Shown here piece after piece: positions 17,327 to 26,199 of a DNA stretch of 64,000 bases. The position numbers were made by a program, and so were the translations under genes. How positions within the stretch are numbered: the stretch's first letter is position 1; each line of letters begins with the position of its first letter. Location of the stretch: the NCBI RefSeq assembly GCF_943913955.1, contig NZ_CALUAE010000017.1, positions 26,598-90,597 of the forward strand, in the 5' to 3' direction. The notes beneath the pieces are model-generated. The model was not told where the DNA came from. It saw only the letters and a program-made list of their open reading frames with translations, and made no database searches. The stretch is from Mycolicibacterium bacteremicum (GTDB taxonomy: Bacteria; Actinomycetota; Actinomycetes; Mycobacteriales; Mycobacteriaceae).

Positions 17327-17647
17327 TCACATCTGGAACTCCGGCAGATGGACGATCAAGCCGTCCCATGCCTCGGAGGCCGTCATCTGGCAGGACAGCC
17401 GAGAGGTCGGCTGACGCTCGGGGTTCATCGCGAGCATCTCCTCTTCGCCGACGCCGGAGGAGCCGACCTGATCGGACCACTGCGGATCGACGACGACGTG
17501 GCAGGTACCGCACGCCGCTTCGCCTCCGCAGTCGCCGTCGATGCCAGGCACTGCATTGTTGGTCGCGACCTGCATGAGTGACTGGCCTTCATCGAGAGGC
17601 ACCTGGTGCTTGTCGCCGTCGTGGGAGACAAAAGTGACAACGGCCAT
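17327..17647 (-). CDS. [2Fe-2S] ferredoxin (putidaredoxin type)
   Basis: A 106-residue plant/adrenodoxin-type ferredoxin. Cluster ligands are Cys40, Cys46 and Cys49 (DCGGEAACGTCH) and Cys86 (SRLSCQM), the spacing expected for P450 partners. It carries electrons from the reductase at 14714 to the P450 at 15913. It is the first gene of the alkane operon; the ATG at 17647 has AGAGGAGT upstream. The 95-bp spacer to the divergent AraC-type gene holds the operon promoter and includes a TTGTTAACA near 17687. Confidence 0.93.
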   Translation of the reverse strand: MAVVTFVSHDGDKHQVPLDEGQSLMQVATNNAVPGIDGDCGGEAACGTCHVVVDPQWSDQVGSSGVGEEEMLAMNPERQPTSRLSCQMTASEAWDGLIVHLPEFQM

Positions 17648-17742
17648 TACCGACTCCTCTTAAGTTGCCCTGAATGTGAATACTTGTTAACAGGATTGTC
17701 CAATCCGAGCGCTTCCGCTATGTTTGCGCGGATCAGGAACTT

Positions 17743-18783
17743 GTGGATTGGGCTCAGGGGGCACGATCGGTGAAGTTCAGCAACGCCGGTGTGCCTCCGG
17801 TCGCGTTCGTGCAAATGCTGGAGAGCCAGGCACTCGACCCGGACGCCGTCGCGCGGCTTCGCACCATCATGGCGCGCGAGGGAACCGACGAGGCGACGCT
17901 GATGCAGCACGATGTCCAGGCGCCACTGCGGTGGTTTCGCGATCTGTACCCCGATCTAGACGTCGACCGGGCAACCCTGCTCGGCTTCTCGTTTGCAGGA
18001 CAGGCACAGTTGACATCTTTCGGCCCGTTGAGCGTCCCGCTGGTCAGCGCAGGCTCGGTAGCCGAGATCGTCGAGCTGCTCACCTATCTACCGTTGATCA
18101 CCACGGCGATCAATGCACAATTCCGTCCAAACGACCAAGGTCTCACCGTCGGGCTCTGGGGGCACACAGGCGATCGGGCCCTGGACTGCTTAGCAGTCAC
18201 ATATACCGGCTCGGCGTTGTTACGACTGCTGGACATGCTCGTCAGTGACGCGCTGACCGTCACGCTCCACTTGAGTTGGTCAGCGCCGGTCTCCCTGAAC
18301 AAACTCGCGGCAGAGATGGTACTAGCCGGGCGCCTGTTCTTTGACGCACCGATGTCCTACCTTCATGTTCCCGTCAACGCGCTCAATGAAGTGTGCCGGT
18401 TCTCCGATCCCCTTGCGTATCGACTCGCCGTCGCCGAGCTGAGGCGGACCCTCGACGAGCAGAGCGGAGCCACGTCCTTCTCCAAGAAGGTGAGACGGTT
18501 GTTGGACGAGGATCCCGGACAGCGAAGTTGCCAGCGGGTCGCAGACGAACTCTCGGTATCCACCAGCACACTCAAACGCCGGCTCGCCGAAGAGGGCACC
18601 ACGTTTCGCGAGTTGCGCCAGTCGTGTCTGCGGGAGAGCGCGATGATGCTGTTAATCACCCGATCAATGTCGGCAAGCCAGATCGCGACCGAGCTCGGAT
18701 ACGGCGATCTTGCTAACTTCTCACACGCCTTCAAGCGATGGACCGGCCGCTCTCCGAGCGAGTACCGACGCTCACAACGCTGA
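17743..18783 (+). CDS. AraC-family regulator of the alkane operon
   Basis: A 346-residue AraC/XylS regulator. The first 220 residues match the arabinose-binding-like sensor domain seen in many actinobacterial AraC proteins. The C-terminal 100 residues are the double helix-turn-helix (CQRVADELSVSTSTLKRRLA, then SASQIATELGYGDLANFSHA and FKRWTGRSPSEYR). It is divergent from the ferredoxin gene, so it most likely activates the alkane operon in response to an alkane or its product. I used GTG 17743; GTG 17770 is an equally reasonable start and would remove nine residues. Confidence 0.88.
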   Translation: MDWAQGARSVKFSNAGVPPVAFVQMLESQALDPDAVARLRTIMAREGTDEATLMQHDVQAPLRWFRDLYPDLDVDRATLLGFSFAGQAQLTSFGPLSVPLVSAGSVAEIVELLTYLPLITTAINAQFRPNDQGLTVGLWGHTGDRALDCLAVTYTGSALLRLLDMLVSDALTVTLHLSWSAPVSLNKLAAEMVLAGRLFFDAPMSYLHVPVNALNEVCRFSDPLAYRLAVAELRRTLDEQSGATSFSKKVRRLLDEDPGQRSCQRVADELSVSTSTLKRRLAEEGTTFRELRQSCLRESAMMLLITRSMSASQIATELGYGDLANFSHAFKRWTGRSPSEYRRSQR

Positions 18784-19004
18784 GGATGTCCCCGCACGCC
18801 CGGAGATAGCCGGTCATGGGTAGCTTCTTCTTCTGAAAAGAAGTAACCGGTGCTTAAGAATCAGCCACGACGTCACCGAACGGCCGTGGAGGCCGCTGAC
18901 CGAAGTCGAGTGAGTCATCAGTAGCAGGCCAAACCGTGCCCGACACGGCGACTGAACGGCAGAGCCGGGCGCTGGTGTGAATAGTCATTCGCTATTGTCG
19001 ATAC

Positions 19005-20513
19005 ATGCCAGCGAAGACAGTCCGCACCGAACTCACCTCGGGCGCCATCGAAGGATTCACGCGGGACGGCGTCAATCGCTGGCGTTCCATTCCCTACGCC
19101 AAGCCACCAGTCGGCGCGCTGCGGTTCAAGGCTCCCCAGCCGGTCGAAGCGTGGGACGGCGTCCGACCCTGCCACCGATTCCGCTACTGCGCTCCACAGC
19201 CCCGCCGATACACCATCGTCGGTCCGGGCAAGTTCCAGCCCATGAGCGAGGACTGCCTCACCCTCAATGTCGTTGCACCCGACGGCGGCTCGGACCGACC
19301 TCTGCCCGTGATGTTCTTCATTCACGGCGGGGCGTACTTCCTGGGCAGTTCCGCGACACCGATCTATGATGGCGCGTCGCTTGCCCGCAGCGGTTGCGTG
19401 TACGTATCGGCAAACTACCGCCTCGGCGCGCTAGGGGCTGTCGACCTGTCGTCGCTGTCCACCGCAGACATCCATATTGACGACAACCTCTACTTGCGTG
19501 ACCTCGTGTCGGCGCTCAGGTGGGTACGCGAGAACATCGCGGCATTCGGCGGCGATCCCGATAACGTGACGATCTTCGGAGAGAGCGCGGGCGCGCACGC
19601 CGTTACCACTTTGCTGGCCGTGCCAGCGGCGAAAGGGCTTTTCGCACAGGCTATCTCACAAAGTCCGGCCGGCGCGCTATCCCGCTCCCAGGAGCTGGCC
19701 GCGGAGTTCGCCGCCAAGTTCGCATCCATTCTCTGCGCCGACGAGCGGGAGCCCGCCCGCCTCCTGTTGGCGGCGCGTCCGGCTCAACTGGTGAATGCAT
19801 TCGATCGCTTGCTCACCACGAGTGCATCGGACCTTGCTGGCGGTTACCCGGTGGGATGCACATTCGGAACCGACTATCTACCGTCCGAGCCCATTCAAGC
19901 GATGCGCGACGGCAAGGCGTACCGTGTGCCGCTGATCGTCGGTACGAACGCCGACGAGGGCCGGTTGTTCACTCGCTTCCTCAAACTCCTCCCGACGAAC
20001 GAAGCCAAGATCGAAGCGTTACTAGCGGGAGCGGAACCCACCTGTCGCGAGCGAATTACTGCTGCCTATCCCGAATATCCGGCCCCCGATGCCTGTATCC
20101 GACTGGGGGCCGACTTCACATTCGGATCGACACTGTGGCAGCTCGCGGATTCCCACAGTCGGCACGCCCCCACATATCTGTACCGCTATGACTTCGCCCC
20201 GCGAACTCTGCAATGGGCCGGGCTGGGTGCCACCCATGCGACGGAGCTTCTTGCGGTGTTCGACGCCTACCGCACGCCGCTCGGTCGGCTACTCAGCGCC
20301 GGAGCCGATCGCCGCTCGGCCCTACGCGTGAGCGACGACATGCAAGGGCGCTGGGATGCTTTCGCACGCACCGGAGTTCCAGGAGACGGCTGGCCGCGCT
20401 ACACCAGCGACGCCCGTCCGGTCCTCGTCTTCGATCGCGCTTCGCGAGTGGACAACGACCCCCACGCCGACCGCCGGAAAGCATGGGAAGGTTTTCAAGT
20501 CCTCGGACGCTGA
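19005..20513 (+). CDS. Type B carboxylesterase
   Basis: A 502-residue cytoplasmic esterase of the carboxylesterase/cholinesterase family. The nucleophile is Ser194 in FGGDPDNVTIFGESAGA, the oxyanion hole is FFIHGGAYFLG near residues 104-114, and EDCLTLNVVAP is the usual N-terminal signature. The start is ATG 19005. A short dyad (AATAG-N7-CTATT, 18980-18996) lies eight bases before the start and may be an operator or promoter element. There is no signal peptide. It stands alone between the alkane regulator and the crotonase operon; the ester substrate is unknown. Confidence 0.9.
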   Translation: MPAKTVRTELTSGAIEGFTRDGVNRWRSIPYAKPPVGALRFKAPQPVEAWDGVRPCHRFRYCAPQPRRYTIVGPGKFQPMSEDCLTLNVVAPDGGSDRPLPVMFFIHGGAYFLGSSATPIYDGASLARSGCVYVSANYRLGALGAVDLSSLSTADIHIDDNLYLRDLVSALRWVRENIAAFGGDPDNVTIFGESAGAHAVTTLLAVPAAKGLFAQAISQSPAGALSRSQELAAEFAAKFASILCADEREPARLLLAARPAQLVNAFDRLLTTSASDLAGGYPVGCTFGTDYLPSEPIQAMRDGKAYRVPLIVGTNADEGRLFTRFLKLLPTNEAKIEALLAGAEPTCRERITAAYPEYPAPDACIRLGADFTFGSTLWQLADSHSRHAPTYLYRYDFAPRTLQWAGLGATHATELLAVFDAYRTPLGRLLSAGADRRSALRVSDDMQGRWDAFARTGVPGDGWPRYTSDARPVLVFDRASRVDNDPHADRRKAWEGFQVLGR

Positions 20514-20899
20514 CGAGCGGTTCCCCGCGGCGACGCATGCGTTCACAGCATTTGGCACCGATTGTTTCTGGGAGCCAAGGGTGAAACGGTGGCAAGGAGC
20601 ACCTCCGGCGTGCCAATCCCAAAAGGCCGAAGAGGGCCACATTCTTGCCGAGGACTTGACGTACGAATGCAACCCCGTGTTGCGGCCTTGGGATCCGATC
20701 TCGTCAATCGCTCGAACCGAATGCGGCCGACGAGGTGGCGAACCCAACATTTACGGAGCTGGCCACGCCGGTCGGGTTGCGCCGCCGGACGCAACGCGTT
20801 CGCTCACCAACTGGTCCTCGCGACATTCTGCCGGGTAACGTACTGCGAGTGAACGAGCCCTCACATCGGGAGGGCGGGTGCCGATCAGGACGGGGATTG
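20514..20899. other. Intergenic region upstream of the crotonase operon
   Basis: 386 bp without a convincing gene. Open frames on both strands encode Arg/Pro-rich products that do not look natural. The promoter of the crotonase operon should be in the last 80 bp (TAACGTACTGCGAGTGAACG region), but I see no clear operator. Confidence 0.45.
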
Positions 20900-21667
20900 A
20901 TGAGCGAGGAAGCGATCACCTACGAGGTCGTCGACGGGGTGGCCTGGTTGACGATCAATCGCCCCGAGGCACGGAACGCGCTCAACGGGGCGGTCCGGCA
21001 GGGACTGTTCCACAGCGTTCACCGCTTCAACGCCGACGACTCCGCCAAGGTTCTGGTGCTGACCGGGGCAGGCGATAAGGCGTTCTGCGCCGGAGGGGAC
21101 CTTAAAGAGATGGCGGAGACGGCGCTCACGGTTCCGCCGCCAGACTTCGCGCCGCAATTCGGGCGCAACATCCAGGTCGCCAAGCCGACCATCGCCGCGG
21201 TGAACGGCGTCGCCTTCGCCGGCGGATTCCTACTGGCCCAGCAGTGCGACCTCGTCATCGCAGCCGAGCACGCCAGGTTCGCGGTCAGCGAGGTCAAGGT
21301 AGGCCGCGGCTCGCCATGGGCTGTCCCGCTGTCGTGGCTGCTGCCGCCGCGGATTGCGCTGCAGATTTTGATGACCGGCGACCCGATCACTGCCGAGCGC
21401 GCCCGCGAGGTAGGCATGGTGAACGAGGTCGTGCCCGCAGCGGAGCTGCGGGTACGAGTTCAGGAGATCGCCCTGCGGATCGCTTCCAACGCACCGCTGT
21501 CCGTACTCGCGGCAAAAAAGACCGTATACCTCTCCGCAGCGCACCACCTGACGGAGGCCTACGCCCACGCCGACCAGATATGGGAGCCGGTGTACCTCAG
21601 CGCCGACGCGCTAGAGGGTCCCGCCGCGTTCCGCGAGAAGCGCACACCGGTTTGGAAGGGACGTTAG
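20900..21667 (+). CDS. Enoyl-CoA hydratase/isomerase family protein (EchA-like)
   Basis: A 255-residue crotonase-fold protein. The first oxyanion segment is DKAFCAGGDLKEMAE and the second is GVAFAGGFLLAQQCDLVIA; SEVKVGRG carries one acidic residue at the position of the second catalytic Glu of hydratases. The first catalytic Glu, normally in GG.CELA, appears replaced (GGFLLA), so normal hydration is doubtful; an isomerase, hydrolase or lyase role is possible. I chose ATG 20900, since the frame upstream lacks family likeness. It is followed two bases later by the TIGR03084-like gene and then the AtuA-like gene, forming one operon. Confidence 0.87.
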   Translation: MSEEAITYEVVDGVAWLTINRPEARNALNGAVRQGLFHSVHRFNADDSAKVLVLTGAGDKAFCAGGDLKEMAETALTVPPPDFAPQFGRNIQVAKPTIAAVNGVAFAGGFLLAQQCDLVIAAEHARFAVSEVKVGRGSPWAVPLSWLLPPRIALQILMTGDPITAERAREVGMVNEVVPAAELRVRVQEIALRIASNAPLSVLAAKKTVYLSAAHHLTEAYAHADQIWEPVYLSADALEGPAAFREKRTPVWKGR

Positions 21668-21669
21668 AC

Positions 21670-22482
21670 GTGGCCGTGCCGATGGAGTCCTTGATCACCG
21701 ACATCGGGGCGGAAACGGCCGAGCTGTGGTCACTGATCGCCGAGCTGCCCGAGGGGCAAGCCGGGTGGGACGCGCCCACCCCCGCGGCAGGCTGGGCGGT
21801 CCGCGATCAGATCAGCCATCTTGCGTTCTTCGACGACGCCGCGGTGCGCTCAGCCACCGACCCCGAAGGGTTCACGGCCGAGGTGCTGCCCATGCTCGCC
21901 GACGGCCGGATCTCCCCGGACACCATCGCCGAGCGCTACCGGCCGATGCCGACAGCGGAGCTGCTGTCCTGGTTCGACGGCGCGCGCCGCGCCCTCGTCG
22001 CTGCCTTCGCAGCGATCGACCCCTCGATGCGGGTGCCGTGGTTCGGCCTCCCCATGAGCGCGGCTTCCTCGCTGACCGCGCGGATCATGGAGACCTGGGC
22101 GCACGGTCAGGACATCGCCGACGCGCTGGGAGTGACCCGTGTGCCCTCGGCCCGGTTGCGCCACGTCGCCCACATCGGCGTGGGAGCGCGGGCGTTCAGC
22201 TACATGGCCAACGGCCTGGAGGTGCCCGAGGAACCCGTCCGTGTCGAGCTCACCGCACCGGGGGGCACGCTGTGGACCTGGGGCCCCGACGGCGTGCCCA
22301 ACCGGGTCACCGGCACTGCGCACGACTTCTGCCTGCTCGTCACCCAGCGCAGGCATCGCGACGACACCGCACTGCACGTCACCGGTCCGCTCGCCGACCA
22401 GTGGCTCTCCATCGCGCAGGCCTTCGCCGGACCTCCCGGTGGCGGGCGCACCGCAGGACAGTTCGACGGAGGTGTGTCGTGA
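21670..22482 (+). CDS. TIGR03084 / maleylpyruvate-isomerase-like protein (DinB fold)
   Basis: A 270-residue protein of the mycothiol-dependent maleylpyruvate isomerase-like superfamily, TIGR03084 group. The N-terminal helix bundle carries GWAVRDQISHLAFFDD (metal ligand His), then MSAASSLTARIMETWAHGQD with a further His; these His residues are the metal site of DinB-like proteins. The C-terminal domain contains a DFCLLVTQRRHRDDT segment typical of the group. GTG 21670 follows the crotonase stop by two bases, and the stop overlaps the AtuA GTG (22479-22482). It may use mycothiol to isomerise or transfer a product of the pathway; the substrate is unknown. Confidence 0.82.
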   Translation: MAVPMESLITDIGAETAELWSLIAELPEGQAGWDAPTPAAGWAVRDQISHLAFFDDAAVRSATDPEGFTAEVLPMLADGRISPDTIAERYRPMPTAELLSWFDGARRALVAAFAAIDPSMRVPWFGLPMSAASSLTARIMETWAHGQDIADALGVTRVPSARLRHVAHIGVGARAFSYMANGLEVPEEPVRVELTAPGGTLWTWGPDGVPNRVTGTAHDFCLLVTQRRHRDDTALHVTGPLADQWLSIAQAFAGPPGGGRTAGQFDGGVS

Positions 22483-24215
22483 GGGACCCGGTACGCATCG
22501 GAAATTGCTCGGGCTTCTACGGCGACCGGATCGCCGCGGCGCGGGAGATGGTCGAGGGCGGGACGGGCGAGCAGAGCATCGACGTGCTGTGCGGGGACTA
22601 CCTCGCTGAACTGACGATGCTCATCCTGGCGAAGGCCCAGGCGAAGGATCCGGCGGGCGGTTACGCGCGCACGTTCCTGACCCAGATGGAGCAGGTGTTG
22701 GGCACCTGTTCCGACCGCGGTATCAAGATCGTGGCCAACGCCGGTGGGCTCAACCCGGCCGGGCTGGCCGTCAGATTGCGCGAGCTTGCGGACCGGCTCG
22801 GTATCACCGTCCGGATCGCCCACATCGAAGGTGACGACTTGCGCGGGAACCTCTCCGCGATCACCCCTGCGGTCGGTGAGGTCAAGCCGGTCTCGGCCAA
22901 CGCCTACCTCGGGGGTTGGGGTATCGCCGAAGCGCTGGGTGCGGGCGCCGACGTCGTCGTCACCGGACGGGTGACAGACGCCTCGCTGGTCGTCGGCCCG
23001 GCCGCCTGGTGGCACGGGTGGGAGCGCACCGACTGGGACCGGCTCGCCGGTGCCGTCGTGGCCGGCCACGTCATCGAATGCGGACCACAGGCCACGGGCG
23101 GCAACTACGCCTTCCTCGACGAGATCACCGACCGTCGCTACCCGGGCTTCCCGATCGCGGAGGTGGCGGCCGACGGCTCGTCGGTGATCACCAAGCACGC
23201 CGACACCGGGGGGCTGGTGTCGGTCGGTACGGTCACCTCCCAGCTGCTCTACGAGATCGCCGAGCCGGCCTATCTGGGGCCCGACGTGGTGACTCACTTC
23301 GACACGATCTCGCTGGCCCAGCAGGCCGAGCACCGGGTGGCGATCACGGGTGTCACCGGCAGCCCGCCACCGGAGACGCTCAAGGTGGCGCTGAACGAGG
23401 TCGGGGGCTACCGGAACACCATGACGATGGTGCTCACCGGCTTGGACCTGGAGGCGAAAGCCGCGTTCGCGCAGCAGCAGCTGTTCGACATCCTCGGCGG
23501 CCGGGGATCCTTCGCCGAGGTCGACGTCCGGTTTCTGCGTTTCGACACACCGGACGCCCCCACCAACGACCAGGCGTGCGCGCACTTGCGGATCACGGTC
23601 AAGGACACCGACCCGCGCAAGGTCGGCCGGGCGTTCTCGAGCGCAATCATGGAGATCGCTCTGGCCGGGTATGCCGGCTTCCACACCACCACGCCACCCA
23701 CGTCGGAGTCAGTGTTCGGCGTGTATCGCCCAGCGACCGTGCCCCGGTCGAGCGTGACGCAGGTCGTGGTGCTGCCCAACGGTGAGCGCCGGAGGATCGC
23801 CGATCCGCCGACCGGTAGCGTGCCGGCCGCGAAGGTCCGGGGCAGCGCGGCAGCCGCGCCGCCGACCGAGCCGACATGCCGCGCGCCGCTGGGCGCGGTT
23901 CTGGGCGCGCGGTCCGGCGACAAGGGCGGCAACGCCAATATTGGTCTCTGGGCCCGCGACGACGCCGGCTATGCCTGGGTGCGCGAGCACTTAACCGTCG
24001 AGCGACTGCGCGGGCTGCTCGGCCCGGAGGCTGCGCAGCTGCGCATAGAGCGATTCGAGCTGCCCAACCTGCGTGCGCTCAACGTTGTGGTGCACGGGCT
24101 GCTGGGGGAAGGCGTGGCATCCTCGACCCGGCCGGATGCCCAGGCGAAGGGCTTGTGCGAGTACCTGCGCTCCCGCATCGTGGACATACCGCAATCCCTT
24201 GTCGGCGCGACCTGA
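22479..24215 (+). CDS. AtuA-like (DUF1446) acyclic terpene utilisation family protein
   Basis: A 578-residue protein of the AtuA/DUF1446 family. The start of the family is seen in VRIGNCSGFYGDRIAAAREM, then DVLCGDYLAELTM, KIVANAGGLNPAGLA and DVVVTGRVTDASL. The C-terminal AtuA-like domain is present (LGARSGDKGGNANIGLWARD). AtuA is needed for citronellol/geraniol breakdown in Pseudomonas, but its reaction is unclear. GTG 22479 overlaps the previous stop. With the accD2-accA2-fadE genes at 40-45 kb this recalls the Atu/Liu-like set, and mycobacterial genomes have a comparable cluster around Rv0971c-Rv0976c (from memory). Here the set is split into two loci. Confidence 0.88.
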   Translation: MRDPVRIGNCSGFYGDRIAAAREMVEGGTGEQSIDVLCGDYLAELTMLILAKAQAKDPAGGYARTFLTQMEQVLGTCSDRGIKIVANAGGLNPAGLAVRLRELADRLGITVRIAHIEGDDLRGNLSAITPAVGEVKPVSANAYLGGWGIAEALGAGADVVVTGRVTDASLVVGPAAWWHGWERTDWDRLAGAVVAGHVIECGPQATGGNYAFLDEITDRRYPGFPIAEVAADGSSVITKHADTGGLVSVGTVTSQLLYEIAEPAYLGPDVVTHFDTISLAQQAEHRVAITGVTGSPPPETLKVALNEVGGYRNTMTMVLTGLDLEAKAAFAQQQLFDILGGRGSFAEVDVRFLRFDTPDAPTNDQACAHLRITVKDTDPRKVGRAFSSAIMEIALAGYAGFHTTTPPTSESVFGVYRPATVPRSSVTQVVVLPNGERRRIADPPTGSVPAAKVRGSAAAAPPTEPTCRAPLGAVLGARSGDKGGNANIGLWARDDAGYAWVREHLTVERLRGLLGPEAAQLRIERFELPNLRALNVVVHGLLGEGVASSTRPDAQAKGLCEYLRSRIVDIPQSLVGAT

Positions 24216-24628
24216 CAAATCCCGAATTTGGAGTAGCCGGGCCACTCTGTCGACGTATCGCCAATCAAGTCGCCGTCCTCTGCCTGCTGCTTGACGTAGC
24301 CCCTTTGCCAAAGCCGTGTTGCCGAACGATGTGATGACGATCGGATGACGCCAACAGCGTCCGGCAGACGGAGAGATGGCTTTGTCCAGTTCCTTGCCGA
24401 ACTGGACATCCAAAGAGGGCGCAGCGATCTGCCCACGCGGTTGCCGATCTTGGCCAATGAGCGGGCACATCCACGAATGGGGATCACACGCGCAGGCGCC
24501 AGCCACCTGCCACTGGGCGTCTACATTTCAACTCAACCTGGGATTGTGAGCAGGTGTTAACGTTCGTAGTGTAGCTCCCGGCGCTGCAGTGCTGCGCGAG
24601 CCCTGGTTGCGAGCGAAGGAAGGTAGTA
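24216..24628. other. Intergenic region between atuA-like and TetR genes
   Basis: 413 bp without a supported gene. Minus-strand open frames run through it but are shadows or Arg/Ser-rich. Near the right end, GTGTTAACGTTCGTAG at about 24554-24569 contains the palindrome GTTAAC and resembles half of the GTTA-N8-TAAC site found beside the acc operon. Confidence 0.45.
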
Positions 24629-25291
24629 GTGAACAAGGTGGTCGTTGCCGGACGTACCCGGGTCGGCGGCGAACGTCGGGAACGGATTCTCGCCTCTGCC
24701 ACCGAGTTGATTGCCGAGCGGGGCTACCACGCTGTCTCCATGGCCGACATCGGCGTTGCATCAGGGGTTGTCGGGCCGGCCATCTATCGCCATTTCAACA
24801 GTAAGAGCGATCTACTGGCGGCCCTCTTCGAGCGAGTGGTGGACAAACTCCTTAAGCGTGCGACGGCGATCGTCGAGCAGTCCCGCGACGAGGCGGAGGC
24901 GCTGACCCTGCTGGTGTCAGACCAAGTCGCCTTGGTAATGGATCAACGCGAGCTGGCAATGGTGTATTACCGCGAAGTGCACAATCTGTCGGATCAGCAC
25001 CAGAGCCGGTTGCGCCGAAAGCAGCGACTCTATCTAGAAGAGTGGGTACACCTCGTCGGAGAATTGCGGCCCGCGGTCGATGAGATTGAACTTCGGGCGA
25101 TGGTTCATGGAGCGATCGGAGCCATTCAATCGATCTTGCACTACCGCGGCACTGGCCTGGCTCCCGAACAGACCTCTGCGCTGCTCGTTGCGATGGGTCA
25201 CGCCGTGCTCGGCGTCCCCGCGTCGAGTCACCAGGTGCGCGGCGTGAACACTGAACCATCCTGTCCGCGTCCCGGTACGCCGCAGCACTAA
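24629..25291 (+). CDS. TetR-family transcriptional regulator
   Basis: A 220-residue TetR protein. The DNA-binding domain is clear (ERRERILASATELIAERG, YHAVSMADIGVASG, VGPAIYRHFNSKSDLLAAL). The C-terminal domain (DQRELAMVYYREVHNL and MVHGAIGAIQSILHY) is of the type common in fatty-acid and sterol regulators of mycobacteria. GTG 24629 has GAAGGAAGGTAGTA upstream. It lies 413 bp after the AtuA operon on the same strand and could control it, or the acc operon, whose GTTA-containing operator it shares in part. The ligand is probably an acyl-CoA, by analogy. Confidence 0.87.
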   Translation: MNKVVVAGRTRVGGERRERILASATELIAERGYHAVSMADIGVASGVVGPAIYRHFNSKSDLLAALFERVVDKLLKRATAIVEQSRDEAEALTLLVSDQVALVMDQRELAMVYYREVHNLSDQHQSRLRRKQRLYLEEWVHLVGELRPAVDEIELRAMVHGAIGAIQSILHYRGTGLAPEQTSALLVAMGHAVLGVPASSHQVRGVNTEPSCPRPGTPQH

Positions 25292-25302
25292 GCAGGTCCA
25301 GG

Positions 25303-26073
25303 GTGTCAGCAACACACGAAGACGACCTCGCTCAGTATGTCTGCACGACGGTCTTGAGGGCGACAGCCGCCAGGAAAGGACTCATCTAATTGCCTGGCTG
25401 CATGCCCAGGGCTTCACGATTGATCAAAGCCGACTGGTGGCCCCAACCCCTCTCCTTCTTCCTACAAGCCGCGTACTGGGTGATGAGGGACGGTACGTCT
25501 CTCTGCGCGAGCTGAGCACGGAAACCGGAATCCAGACGAAACAGTCGCCATATTGCGGGCCCTCACGGAAGGCATCGGGCAGGCCACGGAGATGATGCGT
25601 GGCTTCGCGCGCTGAACATGTTGAAAGCTTCAGCCCGACGATTTGGAGAGGCTCGCGAATCGACTCGCGACTGCTGCGCGCGAGGCTGCCAACCCACCGG
25701 TTGAGATTCGTGAAACCCTCGGGGCGCGGTCATGCTGGTCTCATCACGACCGACGCCGCTGGTGACGACGATGCTGGACCTGATCGACAGCGCGTCAGCA
25801 AATGACCTGCCTTCCTTGAGGATTGGCGTGGCGTCCGGGTCAGCGGTCTCGCGCGCGGGCGACTGGTTCGGCAACCCCGTGAACCTGGCCAGCCGAGTGA
25901 GCGCGGCGGCGCGGCCAGGCGCAGTGTTGGTGGGACTCCACGCGGGTGATCGTCGACGACGCAGGCCTCCGGTGGTCGTCCGCCGGCGCATATCGTCTGA
26001 AGGGCGTCAGCAGCAAGGTCAACCTGTCTCGGGCGCGGCGCGCCCAGGCCGGCCGAGTAAGGCCCCCGTTTGA
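25303..26073 (+). pseudogene. Decayed class III adenylate cyclase (Rv1264-like)
   Basis: Pieces of one protein appear in order but in different frames. LEGDSRQERTHLIAWLHAQG and RVLGDEGRYVSLRELSTETG (25353-25540) match the N-terminal regulatory domain of Rv1264-type cyclases. DDLERLANRLATAAREAANP (about 25640-25700) is the inter-strand helix. VMLVSSRPTPLV, LRIGVASGSAVSRAGDWFG and PVNLASRVSAAARPGAVLV (25729-25935) are the C-terminal half of the catalytic domain, with WSSAGAYRLKGVSSKVNL in another frame. The N-terminal half of the catalytic core, including the metal-binding aspartates, is missing. At least three frame changes and stops separate the parts, so no active cyclase can be made. Confidence 0.8.
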
Positions 26074-26092
26074 AGCGAGCTCGCCGGGTATC

Positions 26093-26128
26093 CGCCTAGT
26101 GAACAGTGACCGCCTAATGAACAGTCAC
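26093..26128. repeat. Tandem 18-bp direct repeat
   Basis: CGCCTAGTGAACAGTGAC is followed directly by CGCCTAATGAACAGTCAC, differing at 2 of 18 positions. It lies just after the decayed cyclase and before the convergent acyl-CoA dehydrogenase. Meaning unknown. Confidence 0.6.
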
Positions 26129-26199
26129 CACCGACTTGATAAGCGAACGCCACCTCGCTATCGCGGCCCCTCGTAACCAATCTAGCGGTCGAATTCGAT

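Noticed and set aside
21726..22478. An N-terminal extension of 251 codons to the AtuA-like protein
   Set aside because: It overlaps the TIGR03084-like gene in another frame and is Arg-rich; GTG 22479 gives the correct family start.
22200..23684. A 494-codon open frame on the minus strand opposite the AtuA-like gene
   Set aside because: Same reason: it mirrors a real gene and its product is His/Asp/Val-rich without recognisable domains.
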